Positions 37,601 to 47,600 of a stretch of DNA of 64,000 bases are shown piece by piece; position 1 is the first letter of the stretch; each line of letters starts with the position of its first letter. Source of the stretch: Gonatopus flavifemur (Eukaryota; Arthropoda; Insecta; Hymenoptera; Dryinidae). The notes below the pieces were generated by a model. That model saw only the letters and a list, made by a program, of their open reading frames with translations, was not told the origin of the DNA and searched no databases. The DNA lies in NCBI GenBank assembly GCA_018340375.1, contig JAFFJZ010000001.1, positions 76,748,001-76,812,000 of the forward strand, read 5' to 3'. A program made the position numbers and the translations under genes.

Positions 37601-40600
37601 CATATTTGAGGTTTTGACAATCCACACATTGATTTATGGTTGTCAAAGCGAATGGGATGATGCTTTGTTTTTAATGTATGAATAATCTCAAAGTGCATTG
37701 TGTATTTTTACAGCGTAAGAAAAGTGTAATTATTCTCCAACTGTCTATACATTGATGTGGCTCACGAGTCTTTGAATAATGATAAAATGCTTGCAGTTTT
37801 GTGGCATTTTCCTCAACAAAACTGAGACAGTAGAAGAAATCGATGGATTTTAGAAAGGAAATGATGAAATTCTATGCTTGATTTTCGGAAAGTTTGAATC
37901 CTCATTCAACAAATCATTTTATGTGTTTACTAGAAAAAATACGGATTCATTCTCAATCCTCAATCTAAATCAATTAAAAACTCAGTGAATAACTCCAGGG
38001 GAAAATTGAAATTGAAAGCAGTTAGCTTAATCATCAAAGAACCAACCTCATGAATGTTCTCACATGTATGTTTCAAACTTCAAATTCGTCGATCTTTAAT
38101 TATCACAAAGTTTCGAGAATTGCCAAGAAGTATTCTTGACACTTGAATAGCCTTAATCGACTGTTAAATAACTTGAATTATCACTAACCACATTTGTTTG
38201 CCCTCAGTTACCTTTTTCTACGTTCAACAAGATCGTGCTTTTAGTGTTTGTCACTCTCTTCTCTTTCCTTTTATCTCTGATCCTTCATGCTTTCAGTTTT
38301 TTCCTCCATTTACTCCTTCCCACCTTTTGCATTGTTGATGCTTCCTTTACTTTTTCCCTGTTAATCGCTCGACTCTTCTGTTTCCTTCCCCATTTTTTCT
38401 TTGAGGCAACTGGAATATCCCAAGTGTAAAATTTACCAAAGAAAAAGATGATTTCCTACGATTCAATGAAATTCATAAATATTCAAATCCAATTAATTCT
38501 AGGCTACTGCATCGTATGTCTTCACTTTTTGAAATGGTATTTTCTCATCTTCCTGTGTTCTACTTGTTATTGGGTTGTAGTCGATCGCTTTTTCTGTTTT
38601 TCATATGGGATATACGATAGTTAACCGAATTTGACATGATTTTATTAAGACAATTGAAACAATATCATCATGTGTAAATAACACACGTTTACACATTTAG
38701 TACAGTCTCAAATTTTATCACGACATCTCAAGATGGCTGTACAATGGATTTTGAAAGTTCATTTTATGAACAAAGCAGTAGAAATTTCTGACCTGATCTA
38801 TTACATATTATTTTAAAAGTATTCGATATTTGTGCGTTACAATTTTCTAAACATCTGTTTTCTTCCCCATGAACAATCATTCGGAAGTACGTCAATTCTT
38901 CAGATCAAATATGTAGTTTTGCTAACATGTACAACAAGAGGATCATGTCTTCCCTATTGGAAAAAAGTCCAGATATTACCGTAATCAATTTTTACACGTT
39001 AATCGATAAAATTATCTTTACATGCAAATGATTTGTTGAATTATATTGATTGAAACATTCATTCACGCGTGCAGTCGAATATAACCACCTTCAGAAAATT
39101 TCAATCTGCAATTATTTTCACATAAAACGCTGTGTAATTGAAAATTGCAACAGAACAAAAAAATGCAAAAGATGAGATAGTAAGCACAATACTCGGTAAA
39201 AATGGAACGTGGATTAGAGTGCATTATATATGTACACAGCAGTTCAACAGCTCGAATTGCGGGAAATATGTGTACAATAATTGTTGCGCAGTAGATCCTA
39301 ACGGTCTACATGTTTGTTTTTCTTATATTTTCATCGATCCATTCTTGGCCATAGAGAATATTTTCATCGAATAATAAATATTAACTTCGAAGAGTTATTA
39401 TGTTGTAGAGAAGGCATGATAATTTTATTTATTTATTTGGGTATTCAAAAATTTGAGGAATTATTTTTTGAGCTCGAGAATTCTAGAACTCTTGGCAATG
39501 AAAAGGAAAGCTTTATGGATCACCATCGTATGATTGTGAATTAAAACAGTTCTTCTGAATTTTCTTACTCAGCAATTTGGAAAATTTTTCAATTGCTTCC
39601 ATTCAAGTTCATCCTTTTGTGCATGTTTGTCTATTATTTTCTTCCTGAATACAATAATTAATTATTAGAAATTAATCTTTCTCACGGTAACATCGATTGA
39701 TTGTAAACGAATCACTAACTAGCTGGGAATTTCTACCATGTTGAGGAAGCGTACGAAGGTCAGAGGTAATGCGAGAACGTTACCTGACCTTTGTAGAATA
39801 GAAAATATACTCTTACGTTACTTCATTACTTTGACACTCTTCTTTGATACGCCAAAAATGTTGTATCAATCAATGATACGTAATTCACAAATCATTGTAC
39901 AGTTTGTTTTCACTTGATTTCGATGATCTAATTGTTTTCTATTTATTACATCATGATTTGTGGATGTATAAATCGTTGCATATGGCCTGTATTCGAAACA
40001 CAACGTCTGTTTGAAAAGAAATATTTTTTTTTTCAAATCAATACATTCATTTGATTTGGATGAATATTTTATTTCGATATCTCCAAGTGACAAATTATTC
40101 ATGCCAAAGAAGAAAACCCTCTTCTTCGTGTAATCGAAATAAATAATGATTACACTGCATTTATACTTTGTAATTTATTCCTCACTTCATTAGAGATTCT
40201 TGAGAACATGAATGAACGAGGATGAAATTGTTGTATACGCGTGAGAAGCGTGGAGTGAACTTGGCTCTAAATTGAAAACAAAGGTAGGAATAAAATCGAG
40301 AATTTAAATGAATAATGAGATAGCGCTTCTCACTTTGCACTATGGATTGGATATGAATTCCATAGCAGCGACAGATAGCGGGAGTTTATGAAAAAAAAAA
40401 TCATGACGATACGAAGTGGATGTTCGAGGCTTTATCAACGATGACAATCATCATCATCATCGTCATCATTATTATCCACCGATTGATTCTTGTGTACTTG
40501 AATACAGTTCGTTTTGATGATTGTTGTAACAGTTAAAGTACATTTCATACCGTTACATCAACTTAAACCCTTTTGAAATGTAAATTATCGTTTCTCAAGT

Positions 40601-43600
40601 ATTCTAAGTGCATGAAAAAATATTATTTGCATAGTTGGAAGAAAGATAATTGATAATATGGTTTACAAAATTTTGCAGGAAAGGCGACTACCATCGTTAT
40701 TTGGCAGAATTCGCCATCGGTAACGATAGGAAAGAAGCAGCAGAGAATTCCCTCGTAGCGTACAAAGCCGCAAGTGATATTGCCATGACAGAGCTGCCAC
40801 CGACTCATCCCATTCGCTTAGGATTAGCACTTAATTTCTCCGTATTCTACTATGAGATCCTCAACAGTCCCGACAGAGCTTGTCGCTTGGCAAAAGCAGC
40901 GTTCGACGATGCGATTGCCGAATTAGACACCCTTTCCGAGGAAAGCTACAAAGATTCAACCCTCATCATGCAACTCCTCAGGGACAATCTCACCTTATGG
41001 ACGTCGGATATGCAAGGAGATGGTTAGTAACGCTTTTTATAATTCATCAGACATTTTTTTTTTATCATTATATTTTCCGTCCCATCAAAAAAGAATCGGA
41101 AGCCGATGGACAAGATGTTGCTGGATCCCATCCCGAAGCTACCTGTCCCTAAACCCGTATTCCCTTCCCGTTATGTCATATTTCACTGTTCGAAACCGGT
41201 GAGCAGATTCGTAAACCTTTTCTTGTTCTTCTATTTATAACAATAATTATGTATACATGGATTGCGATTGAACGGATAAATATCTCTGGTCATTAAAGTC
41301 AAGGAATTTAAGCAAATGAGGATTAAGTATTTCACAGCAAATGAAAAAAGGTATCGATCGAAATGAAATATGTGCGAGAATAAGGTGTGGCAATACGAAG
41401 GGAACTGATAAATATTAAACAGACGGATGAGAAAAAGATTAATACGGAATGATATTGGCTTTAATTTGGAATCTGTGTTTTTCTTTTCTCTCTTTCAAAT
41501 TTGTCGATTATTTTCACACGATTATAGCGTCAAGTTATCGTTGATCGTTCATCGATGAAGTATCGAATGGATTCATTTTAAAATACAAGAGGTTTCTTTA
41601 TTGGCAATTCTTTTCAATATGTACCTTGGAATCCTCGGTGCTAATAAGTTTTGTCGTTTAGAAAGTCAGGAAAAGGCAGGGATCTTGCATTCAATAGTTA
41701 TTACGATAATTGAGGTAACTTTTGATCTTCGTAACAAATACAATTGAGTCGAATTTGGAAAGTGTTTCCATCTCTGTTTATCTAAAGTTGTCCGCCAATC
41801 GTTGTGAATTATTACTTCGTGTTTGTTTATTTTATTTACTTTTTCCTCTCAAACTGAAAACGTTGATTAAAAACAAACATCCCGTGAAATAACGGGCGAG
41901 ACAAATCGATTATCATTACACGTTCTAGTTGAAAAAAAGAACCAACGAATTGATTCACAATTCACCTTCGGAAAACAGATTTTCGTGCTTATCGCATTCA
42001 CGACAAATGTATTCATATTTATAGGATTATCACCTCGCGTATATTATTCATGCAAATAAAAAAAAAAATAGCAAGAAAAAGTGTGAATGCTTGAACGTTT
42101 CAATCGTTTGACCAACATCTTGAGTAGTATTTCTTATTATTTTCTTCATGCGCACGTGTGTATGGAAGTAAATAGACATTAGGTGAGATGATAAGGATGT
42201 AATTGCGGGTAAAGTGTGTGCGAGAACAGTAACGTTTTCTTTTTCAGAATGTTCCTTTTTTTGCGTTGCAGAAATTCATCAACAAATATTTTTCGTACGA
42301 TTAATTGCAATCATGTCGTTTTAATGTTCCTCGATGTACAACGTCGTTGATTTGAAATAGTGACGTTATTGAAAACATTTGTCGTTGACGCACATGAATT
42401 ATAACTGTCTCATATTTCTACTGACGTATCAGTTTCTAATAAAGATATCCATCTAACGAATCTCCGTGATATTAGAAGGGGAATGAAAAATCATAATTTG
42501 AATTGAAGAGATATTTGATTCAGGAAGATAAGTTGTTCTTGGTGTTGTAATACGTGCGTTGTTGTTTCTTATTTGCAATATAAATTTGTGGCGCAACAAT
42601 CTTTTTTACGTCATAAATATATTTGACGTTAATATGAAAAACTCATTCTAATCGATTTTTTTCAAATGCATTCAAAAATGAGATGCAGAACTTACGTGTG
42701 ATTTCTGAACGTTTCCCAGAACTTGATGAGAGTGTGAATCAGGGAGTGAGCATAAAATAAAAACCTATTTTTAGTATATATTATCAATTCGAATACAGAA
42801 TTTATGTTTTTTTTCTTCACGTAGACGTACACAAGTCATAGTTGATGTAGTTTATATCCTATTTTCAACTTCAAATAAAAGTTGGTAATTTGAATTTCGA
42901 TCAATATGATTTCTTTTATAAATGCCAATCACGCACGATAAGTCGATTCCAGCCGTGACACCAAAAATATCAAATCACGAAAAGTTGATTTAAAGATTTA
43001 TTCAATGACAAGAACAAGAAGAATATATTCATGTTTTTCAATTCCTTCCATTGAAATATGTTTCAATCTATTTATTATATTTACTGATATTGGAACTGTA
43101 GCATGAAGAAATCTATCAATTTTCTACACAAATTCTGTTGTTCGGTGAACGAAACGTAGTTTTAGAGTGCAAAAAAATATCTAATAATGCGAAATTTATG
43201 AAATAAAATGATTATTATGTAAAAAAAACATCAAATCTATGAGCAGTCGGATAACTCTCATACGATTTGATGTTGTGAGAGAATGGACAAAAAAATGTGT
43301 GTCTCTATCTCTCTTAATAATCGATATCAGGATGTAGCAGCATTATTATGGCTCCTTAAAAGCTCACGTATTATATGATTGAAAAAGAAATGCAACCATA
43401 AACATCCTATTACGTTGGAAACGTTCCTGCTGGAACTTGCGCAATGAGAGTGAGACAAAAGTGGGGGAGCTTGAGGAGAAATTAACTCATGGAGGCTAGT
43501 AGTCAATCCTATATTAACTTTGAAGGGAGGTTGGATTTTTTATTCTCCTCAATCCCTTGACTGGCAATGGAACGTACATGCGTCACAGATGAACTCAATT

Positions 43601-44400
43601 CCAGATTTTTGCCAATGAAGATAATTGTAAAAGAAAATGCTAATACTTATAACTTGACAGTTCTTTTCCTTCGTTCCTCGATACAGAATTTTGTCTTCAA
43701 GTGAAAAATTGACGAACTAAAAACAGTCGATCAATATGGAAGGAACTTTTTATAGAATTTTTAAATTTGTAATCTGAAAGTCGAAAAAAATGGTTGAGAA
43801 GAGAAAATTATGTCATAAATATTTGCAAACTGACTGAATTCTTGCATCCCTCGGAGGCTCAACAATTCGATGCAAGCACTGAAGTTTTTGGCACAATGCC
43901 TTGAGAACAAAGCCCACAATACAGTTACAAATGAATCAAGTAAAAGTAGACGAGTTATGAATTTAACGTTTTTCAAGTATTTTGTAAGAATTATCTAACG
44001 GAAAGAGGAGACAGTAAAACGGGCGATTAACAGAACATTTTTACTATCCAATGAAATGAGCATTAAGATAGCTATGTGTTATACACACGCTACAAGACAA
44101 TTTGTCTCAAATCGTGACCGTGATTGATAGCATCGTCATTCGTCTTCTCAAGGCGCGTTGTGAGGTTGGCGATTTATTCGATCATTCTTTCACTTGTGAC
44201 AACGAATGCACCCTTCCATGTGCATGACCATTACCTATTCGCCGCTCATAATTTAACCATTCCAATCGCAATTCTATACATTTTATTGATATACTCGACT
44301 TGGAATTATAATTCAATCGTCATTACTATATGTTTATTTTACAGGAGAGGGCGAGCAGAAAGAGCAGCTGCAGGATGTGGAAGATCAGGATGTATCGTAA
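19321..44400 (+). CDS. 14-3-3epsilon: 14-3-3 protein epsilon
   Basis: 14-3-3 proteins are dimeric scaffolds in cytosol and nucleus that bind phosphoserine/phosphothreonine motifs, for example in Raf/MAPK signalling and cell-cycle control. Coding exons: 19321-19384, 35916-36222, 40679-41022 and 44345-44400, all with GT-AG boundaries and continuous phase, giving 256 residues (fly epsilon is about 262). The N-terminus [20 protein letters not shown] and the long [20 protein letters not shown] match the epsilon class. The phosphopeptide-binding basic residues are present as K50, R57, R130 and Y131. The tail is [17 protein letters not shown], typical of insect epsilon. Intron 1 is 16.5 kb and holds the transposons listed separately. 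A candidate alternative terminal exon follows exon 3 at 41094-41152. No damage to the reading frame is seen. Confidence 0.97.
19385..22351. other. 14-3-3 epsilon intron 1, 5' part
   Basis: Non-coding. The first kilobase stays relatively GC-rich, then the DNA becomes AT-rich. It contains a CT microsatellite and a (TG/TA) run near 20630-20652. A possible MITE relic with CACGGAGG ... CCTCCGTG ends lies at 21325-21470, but its arms match only at the tips. The several 60-130-residue open frames here are in purine- or pyrimidine-rich low-complexity DNA and I do not support them. Confidence 0.6.
19640..19677. repeat. (CT)n microsatellite
   Basis: About 18 uninterrupted CT units in intron 1 of 14-3-3 epsilon. 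On the other strand this is a GA repeat of the type bound by GAGA factor. It lies 260 bases after the first coding exon. Confidence 0.9.
22360..22876. mobile_element. hAT-type element with perfect 8-bp target duplication
   Basis: It begins CAGTGTTTCCAC and ends GTGGAAACACTG, classic hAT-like inverted termini. It is flanked by the identical 8-mer AGAATGAC (22352-22359 and 22877-22884). The interior has no transposase. A second element sits inside it at 22624-22824; without that, the host element would be about 316 bp. Located in 14-3-3 epsilon intron 1. Confidence 0.88.
22624..22824. mobile_element. TTAA-flanked palindromic MITE nested in the hAT element
   Basis: The ends read TTAAGGGGATACGAGCGG and CCGCTCGTATCCCCTTAA. 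Arms of about 95 bases are nearly perfect inverted copies (AAAGTACGTGAAAATGCGTG, CATCGATTC, CTGTACAGCATTTCTT), leaving a loop of only a few bases. TTAA at both ends is the target duplication typical of piggyBac-type elements, although the terminal GGGG is unusual. A diverged half copy is at 27878-27956. Confidence 0.85.
27878..27956. mobile_element. Half copy of the TTAA MITE family
   Basis: TTAAGGAGATGCGAGCGG at the left, then ATTCAAAATATTTCTCTGTA and TAGCATTTCTTC, align with the left arm of the element at 22624. The right arm is missing or too diverged to see. Confidence 0.6.
28203..28375. mobile_element. Dispersed repeat, GTTTATTGAAACGA family, copy 1
   Basis: Carries GAATCGTTTATTGAAACGAA, ATCGAATAACAAAATACTCA and GATGAACACCGAT, in the same order as the copy at 55746-55906. 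The right-hand inverted end is poorly preserved. Confidence 0.6.
30807..30969. mobile_element. Short MITE with CACGGAGAAAA ends
   Basis: The left end CACGGAGAAAAATG and right end CTAGTTTTCCGTG are inverted over about 12 bases; the interior is AT-rich and non-coding. It belongs by its ends to the same group as 17511-17777. The flanking TA duplication is not clear. Confidence 0.5.
30970..33440. other. 14-3-3 epsilon intron 1, 3' part
   Basis: AT-rich with no supported gene. A CTCCTTAAAAG at 31157-31167 resembles the end of the TTAA MITE family but is too short to call. Confidence 0.5.
33441..33735. mobile_element. TA-flanked MITE with CACAGTAAAAA ends
   Basis: The left end CACAGTAAAAAAAATTC and right end GAATTTTTTACTGTG are flanked by TA on both sides, pointing to the Tc1/mariner group. 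The interior repeats TGTTAA/TTAACA-type words. It includes a direct duplication of about 33 bases (CGTGT(C/T)AAAATTCAAGTG followed by TTGAATATTTAACT, starting near 33481 and 33514). Confidence 0.75.
33736..35915. other. 14-3-3 epsilon intron 1, end
   Basis: AT-rich intron with no supported gene. It ends at the TTTGCAG acceptor before exon 2. Confidence 0.5.
36223..40678. other. 14-3-3 epsilon intron 2
   Basis: 4.5 kb of AT-rich intron. One modest inverted pair lies at about 37195-37385 (ATGAAGCTGAAACTAACAGA against TCTGTTAGTTTTAGCTTCAT). A CAT-type microsatellite lies at 40448-40470. No coding feature is supported. Confidence 0.55.
41094..41152 (+). CDS. 14-3-3epsilon: Candidate alternative last coding exon of 14-3-3 epsilon
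   Basis: After the exon 3 donor at 41023 there is a 71-base stretch with a long T-rich tract and an AAAAAAG acceptor at 41092-41093. Splicing exon 3 to 41094 keeps the phase and adds [19 protein letters not shown] before a TAA at 41150-41152, giving a 257-residue protein. The acidic, short tail is the right size and charge for a 14-3-3 C-terminus. It replaces the distal tail [17 protein letters not shown] encoded 3.2 kb further on. This is inferred from splice signals and frame; no transcript evidence is available. Confidence 0.5.
41153..44344. other. 14-3-3 epsilon intron 3 (or proximal 3' UTR)
   Basis: AT-rich. If the short exon at 41094 is used, the start of this stretch would be its 3' UTR. 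No other coding feature is supported. Confidence 0.5.
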
Positions 44401-45885
44401 CTTTAGCTGCAGTGAGTGTTATCTTGCGCATATAAAAAATGAAACACAAGAAAAAAACTTTTTAATAACTCGTAAGCAAAAGAAAATTCAGCAGGTGGCA
44501 GTTCGGGGTGGGAAGGGGAGAAGATGTTTAGTGATATCTTGCGTGACATCACAGACACGCGAACACGATTACTTGGAAAAAACCAAAAATGAATACAAAA
44601 AAAATGATTTGAAAAAATTCATTGGACAACTTCACAATCAATCAATCAATCGAGTTATGGAGTACACACGCAGAGAGTAATGCAATACGACAATGCAATA
44701 CTTCTTACCTTTATAGAGGTAAAATACGAAAAATGATAATTATCTCAAGGAGATACATTTGGTGAAATCTAGAAATAAAATGTAATAAAGAATATGAAAA
44801 AACTTACTCATTACTCGTTGCGTATCGAAGATAAAAGGCACCACTCGTCTTTTACACTGTGCACTCTCTCTATTTCTCTATTTCTATATATATACATGTA
44901 TGTATCAATTATGTGGACGTTATCAAGATATCTATTATCAATGAAGATAAACTGGCTTACGACGTAATAATTATTATTACCATAAACAGAACAAAAAAAA
45001 ATAAACACAAGAATGTGCGTAGGTCGGAATAGATCCTCTACATCCATTTAAATGGACCATTTAGAAAATGATAGCAATACAACGTGGCCCGCGTATTTTG
45101 AGAGCGAAAACAACGATAGGGTCAAAACACGCAGGCGCACTTTGTGTTGGGAAGAATTTTTACCTTAATTCGTTGGTTAATTCGTTCGTTTCTTAAATTA
45201 TCAATAAAAAGAAAAAGAAAGAAATCAGCAAAAAGCCTGTCCTTCAGCCCCTTCCCTTAATTCTCGATCCCCCGCTTTTTTACTGCGCGCTGGTTTGTCT
45301 CGCATACTATTGAAACAACAGTCAAAACACATAAACAATGTTTGCGTGTATGAATATTGTGTATCAAAAACGAGAGATATCAATTGTATTGGAAAATCTG
45401 ACATTTTTGTGTGTGTATAGGAGAATAACATCGCGTGTGGTGTTCTCAAGGGTGATGCAAGGTCTTTTACAAGACCTTTTACACCTTCGCTCTGCCTCCT
45501 TTGTAGAAATATTAATATACACGCATTTCCGGTAAAGTCTGAGTCAAGTAAGATCTCATTTATACTCATTACAACACAACAAAGCGATTGAAGCTTTGGT
45601 TCTTTTTTTACTTTCGTTATTTTTTTCAACTTCTCTATTCTTGCATGGCCATAAATAAATAAATAAATAGATAAATGAATGAAGAAAAAAAGGGCACATC
45701 AAATGAAAATTCAATAAATCTTGTCTTCTTCAATTTCTTGTTCGTTCGTTTATTCGTTAATTCTCTTGAATCTGGCTTACCGAATTTTAAATACAAATCT
45801 ATAACATACGCTCCATGCGACGAACGATATTTTCTTAATCATTCTCAAACTTGTATGTATTCTCCAACAAAGCGAAAGATTTGAT

Positions 45886-45912
45886 TATAATAATAATAAT
45901 TATTATTATTAC
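45886..45912. repeat. (TAA)n(TTA)n palindromic microsatellite
   Basis: AATAATAAT followed directly by ATTATTATT, able to form a small hairpin in the presumed 14-3-3 epsilon 3' UTR. Confidence 0.85.
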
Positions 45913-46220
45913 ATAAATATAAACATAAACCAAGTGTTTTCAAGCATAACCAAGACAAATGAAAACAAATTTCACAGCAGGAACGTAGTTGATGGCGAAA
46001 GGAAGAAAAAAATCTGGTCTTAAAAAATTGGCATATGTTCCTTATGTAGAGCGATGTTGATTGTCGTGCTATGAGAAATTAATAATAATAATAATAACAA
46101 CAAGGGAAAAAAAAACATTACGAAACCTTCAAACACATGATTCCGGATTTTGAATTTTTCTTTTTGTTCATTCGTGCATGCTCTTACACACATTCCCGAT
46201 CATACTTAGATATTTATTAT

Positions 46221-46250
46221 AATTATTATTATTATTATTATTATTATTAT
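46221..46250. repeat. (ATT)n microsatellite
   Basis: About ten ATT units in the presumed 3' UTR of 14-3-3 epsilon. Confidence 0.9.
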
Positions 46251-47600
46251 TGATATTATAATTATTCTAACGGATTTGTAATTGTTTTCCTGTTTCGAAA
46301 TAATAAAGATTTATTAAAAAACAAGAACGAATGATAAAGTGAGCAATTATTATTAAAGAAAGAGAAAAGGTAGTAGTAGGCGTTAGGAAGGAAATTGAAA
46401 GAAAAGTAATTGAATTTTCCAACAACTTGCACACTTTCTTACCGATTTATTGTTAATACATATAAATATATATATATAAATGTGTAAATATGCGTGCAGC
46501 AAAAAAGCGAGGAACACAGTTGTAACACACGGAATACAAAATCAAGAATTACATTATATATAACACATACTTTATAACGCAGAGACTCGAGTGCCGCTGC
46601 GTTGCGATTGGTATGTAACATCGTGCTCCTGTATCTAGGATATTATAATTATATAAAAATTGATAATCATGTTATAAATACAATAACGATACGTTAAAAG
46701 GAGGAAGCAAAGGAAGAAGAATAACTCAAAAACTTAATATTGACACAAAATTGTCGGCACCGTAAAGTAAGTATATGCGATTATTTGTAAGCGCGTAAAT
46801 AAGGTATCGAGAAAGAAGATGGATTCTTCTCGCGATTTTGATAGAATATTGAAACAAAAAAATGAAAATCAACAAAAAAAAAATTATATTACGAAGGCCG
46901 TAAAGTAATACTCGGAAAATTATTAAGAGCTTGATTAGAATGTGAATTGGGAAGAAGATTCAATGAAATAATAATTCACCAGCCTTCGTTCAGCAATGTG
47001 GAAAATAGATTTAAAAGAGAATAATGAAGAACGTATAGTTGAAATGAAAAATCTTCTGTGCATTATAAACAAGTGCAAGTTAACAAATTTAGGTGAAAAG
47101 TAATCATGTGTTTTTGAATTCGTACGCCTCTGTATACCACAATCGATACAATCATACCGAATACGATCTTTTTCTGTATTATCATACACACAGCAAACAT
47201 ACAAAGACACACATGAAAAAGCTATAAATAAAGTGAATAATACAACTCTCTATTCCTGATGACTATGTTTATTAAGATTTATTAAGATAGCGGAAAAACA
47301 CAAACACAAAAATGTCATGTAATTTGTATTATTTTAAATCGCACCGCGATTTATTCTTTTGATAAACAGTAAGTTTCGTTCGTATTGTAAGGATACAATC
47401 GCGTTGAGAGGTCTATCCAATGGACTTTCTTCTCAATTCAAGTTTTTTACAGGCGTGGATAGAAAGATTATGCTAGAAAGATTAAAAAATTCTTTATGAA
47501 TTCGGGGAGAGAAAACATCCCACTACATAGAGAGACGTTCATGCGATTGTATCCTGGCAAACAATCTCGTCAAATCATTAAATATATGTCCGAGAAAAAT

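Larger units (their letters stand above)
44401..47600. other. Convergent 3' region between 14-3-3 epsilon and the PRR11-like gene
   Basis: About 3.2 kb of AT-rich sequence, probably mostly 14-3-3 epsilon 3' UTR on the plus strand and a short 3' UTR from the opposite gene. Several AAT/ATT microsatellites are present (45886-45912, 46081-46098, 46221-46250). AATAAA words occur, for example near 47226. Open frames on either strand are short and unsupported. Confidence 0.55.

Noticed and set aside
45225..45629. 134-residue minus-strand frame in the convergent 3' region
   Set aside because: No recognised motif, no start context, and lies in probable 3' UTR of 14-3-3 epsilon.
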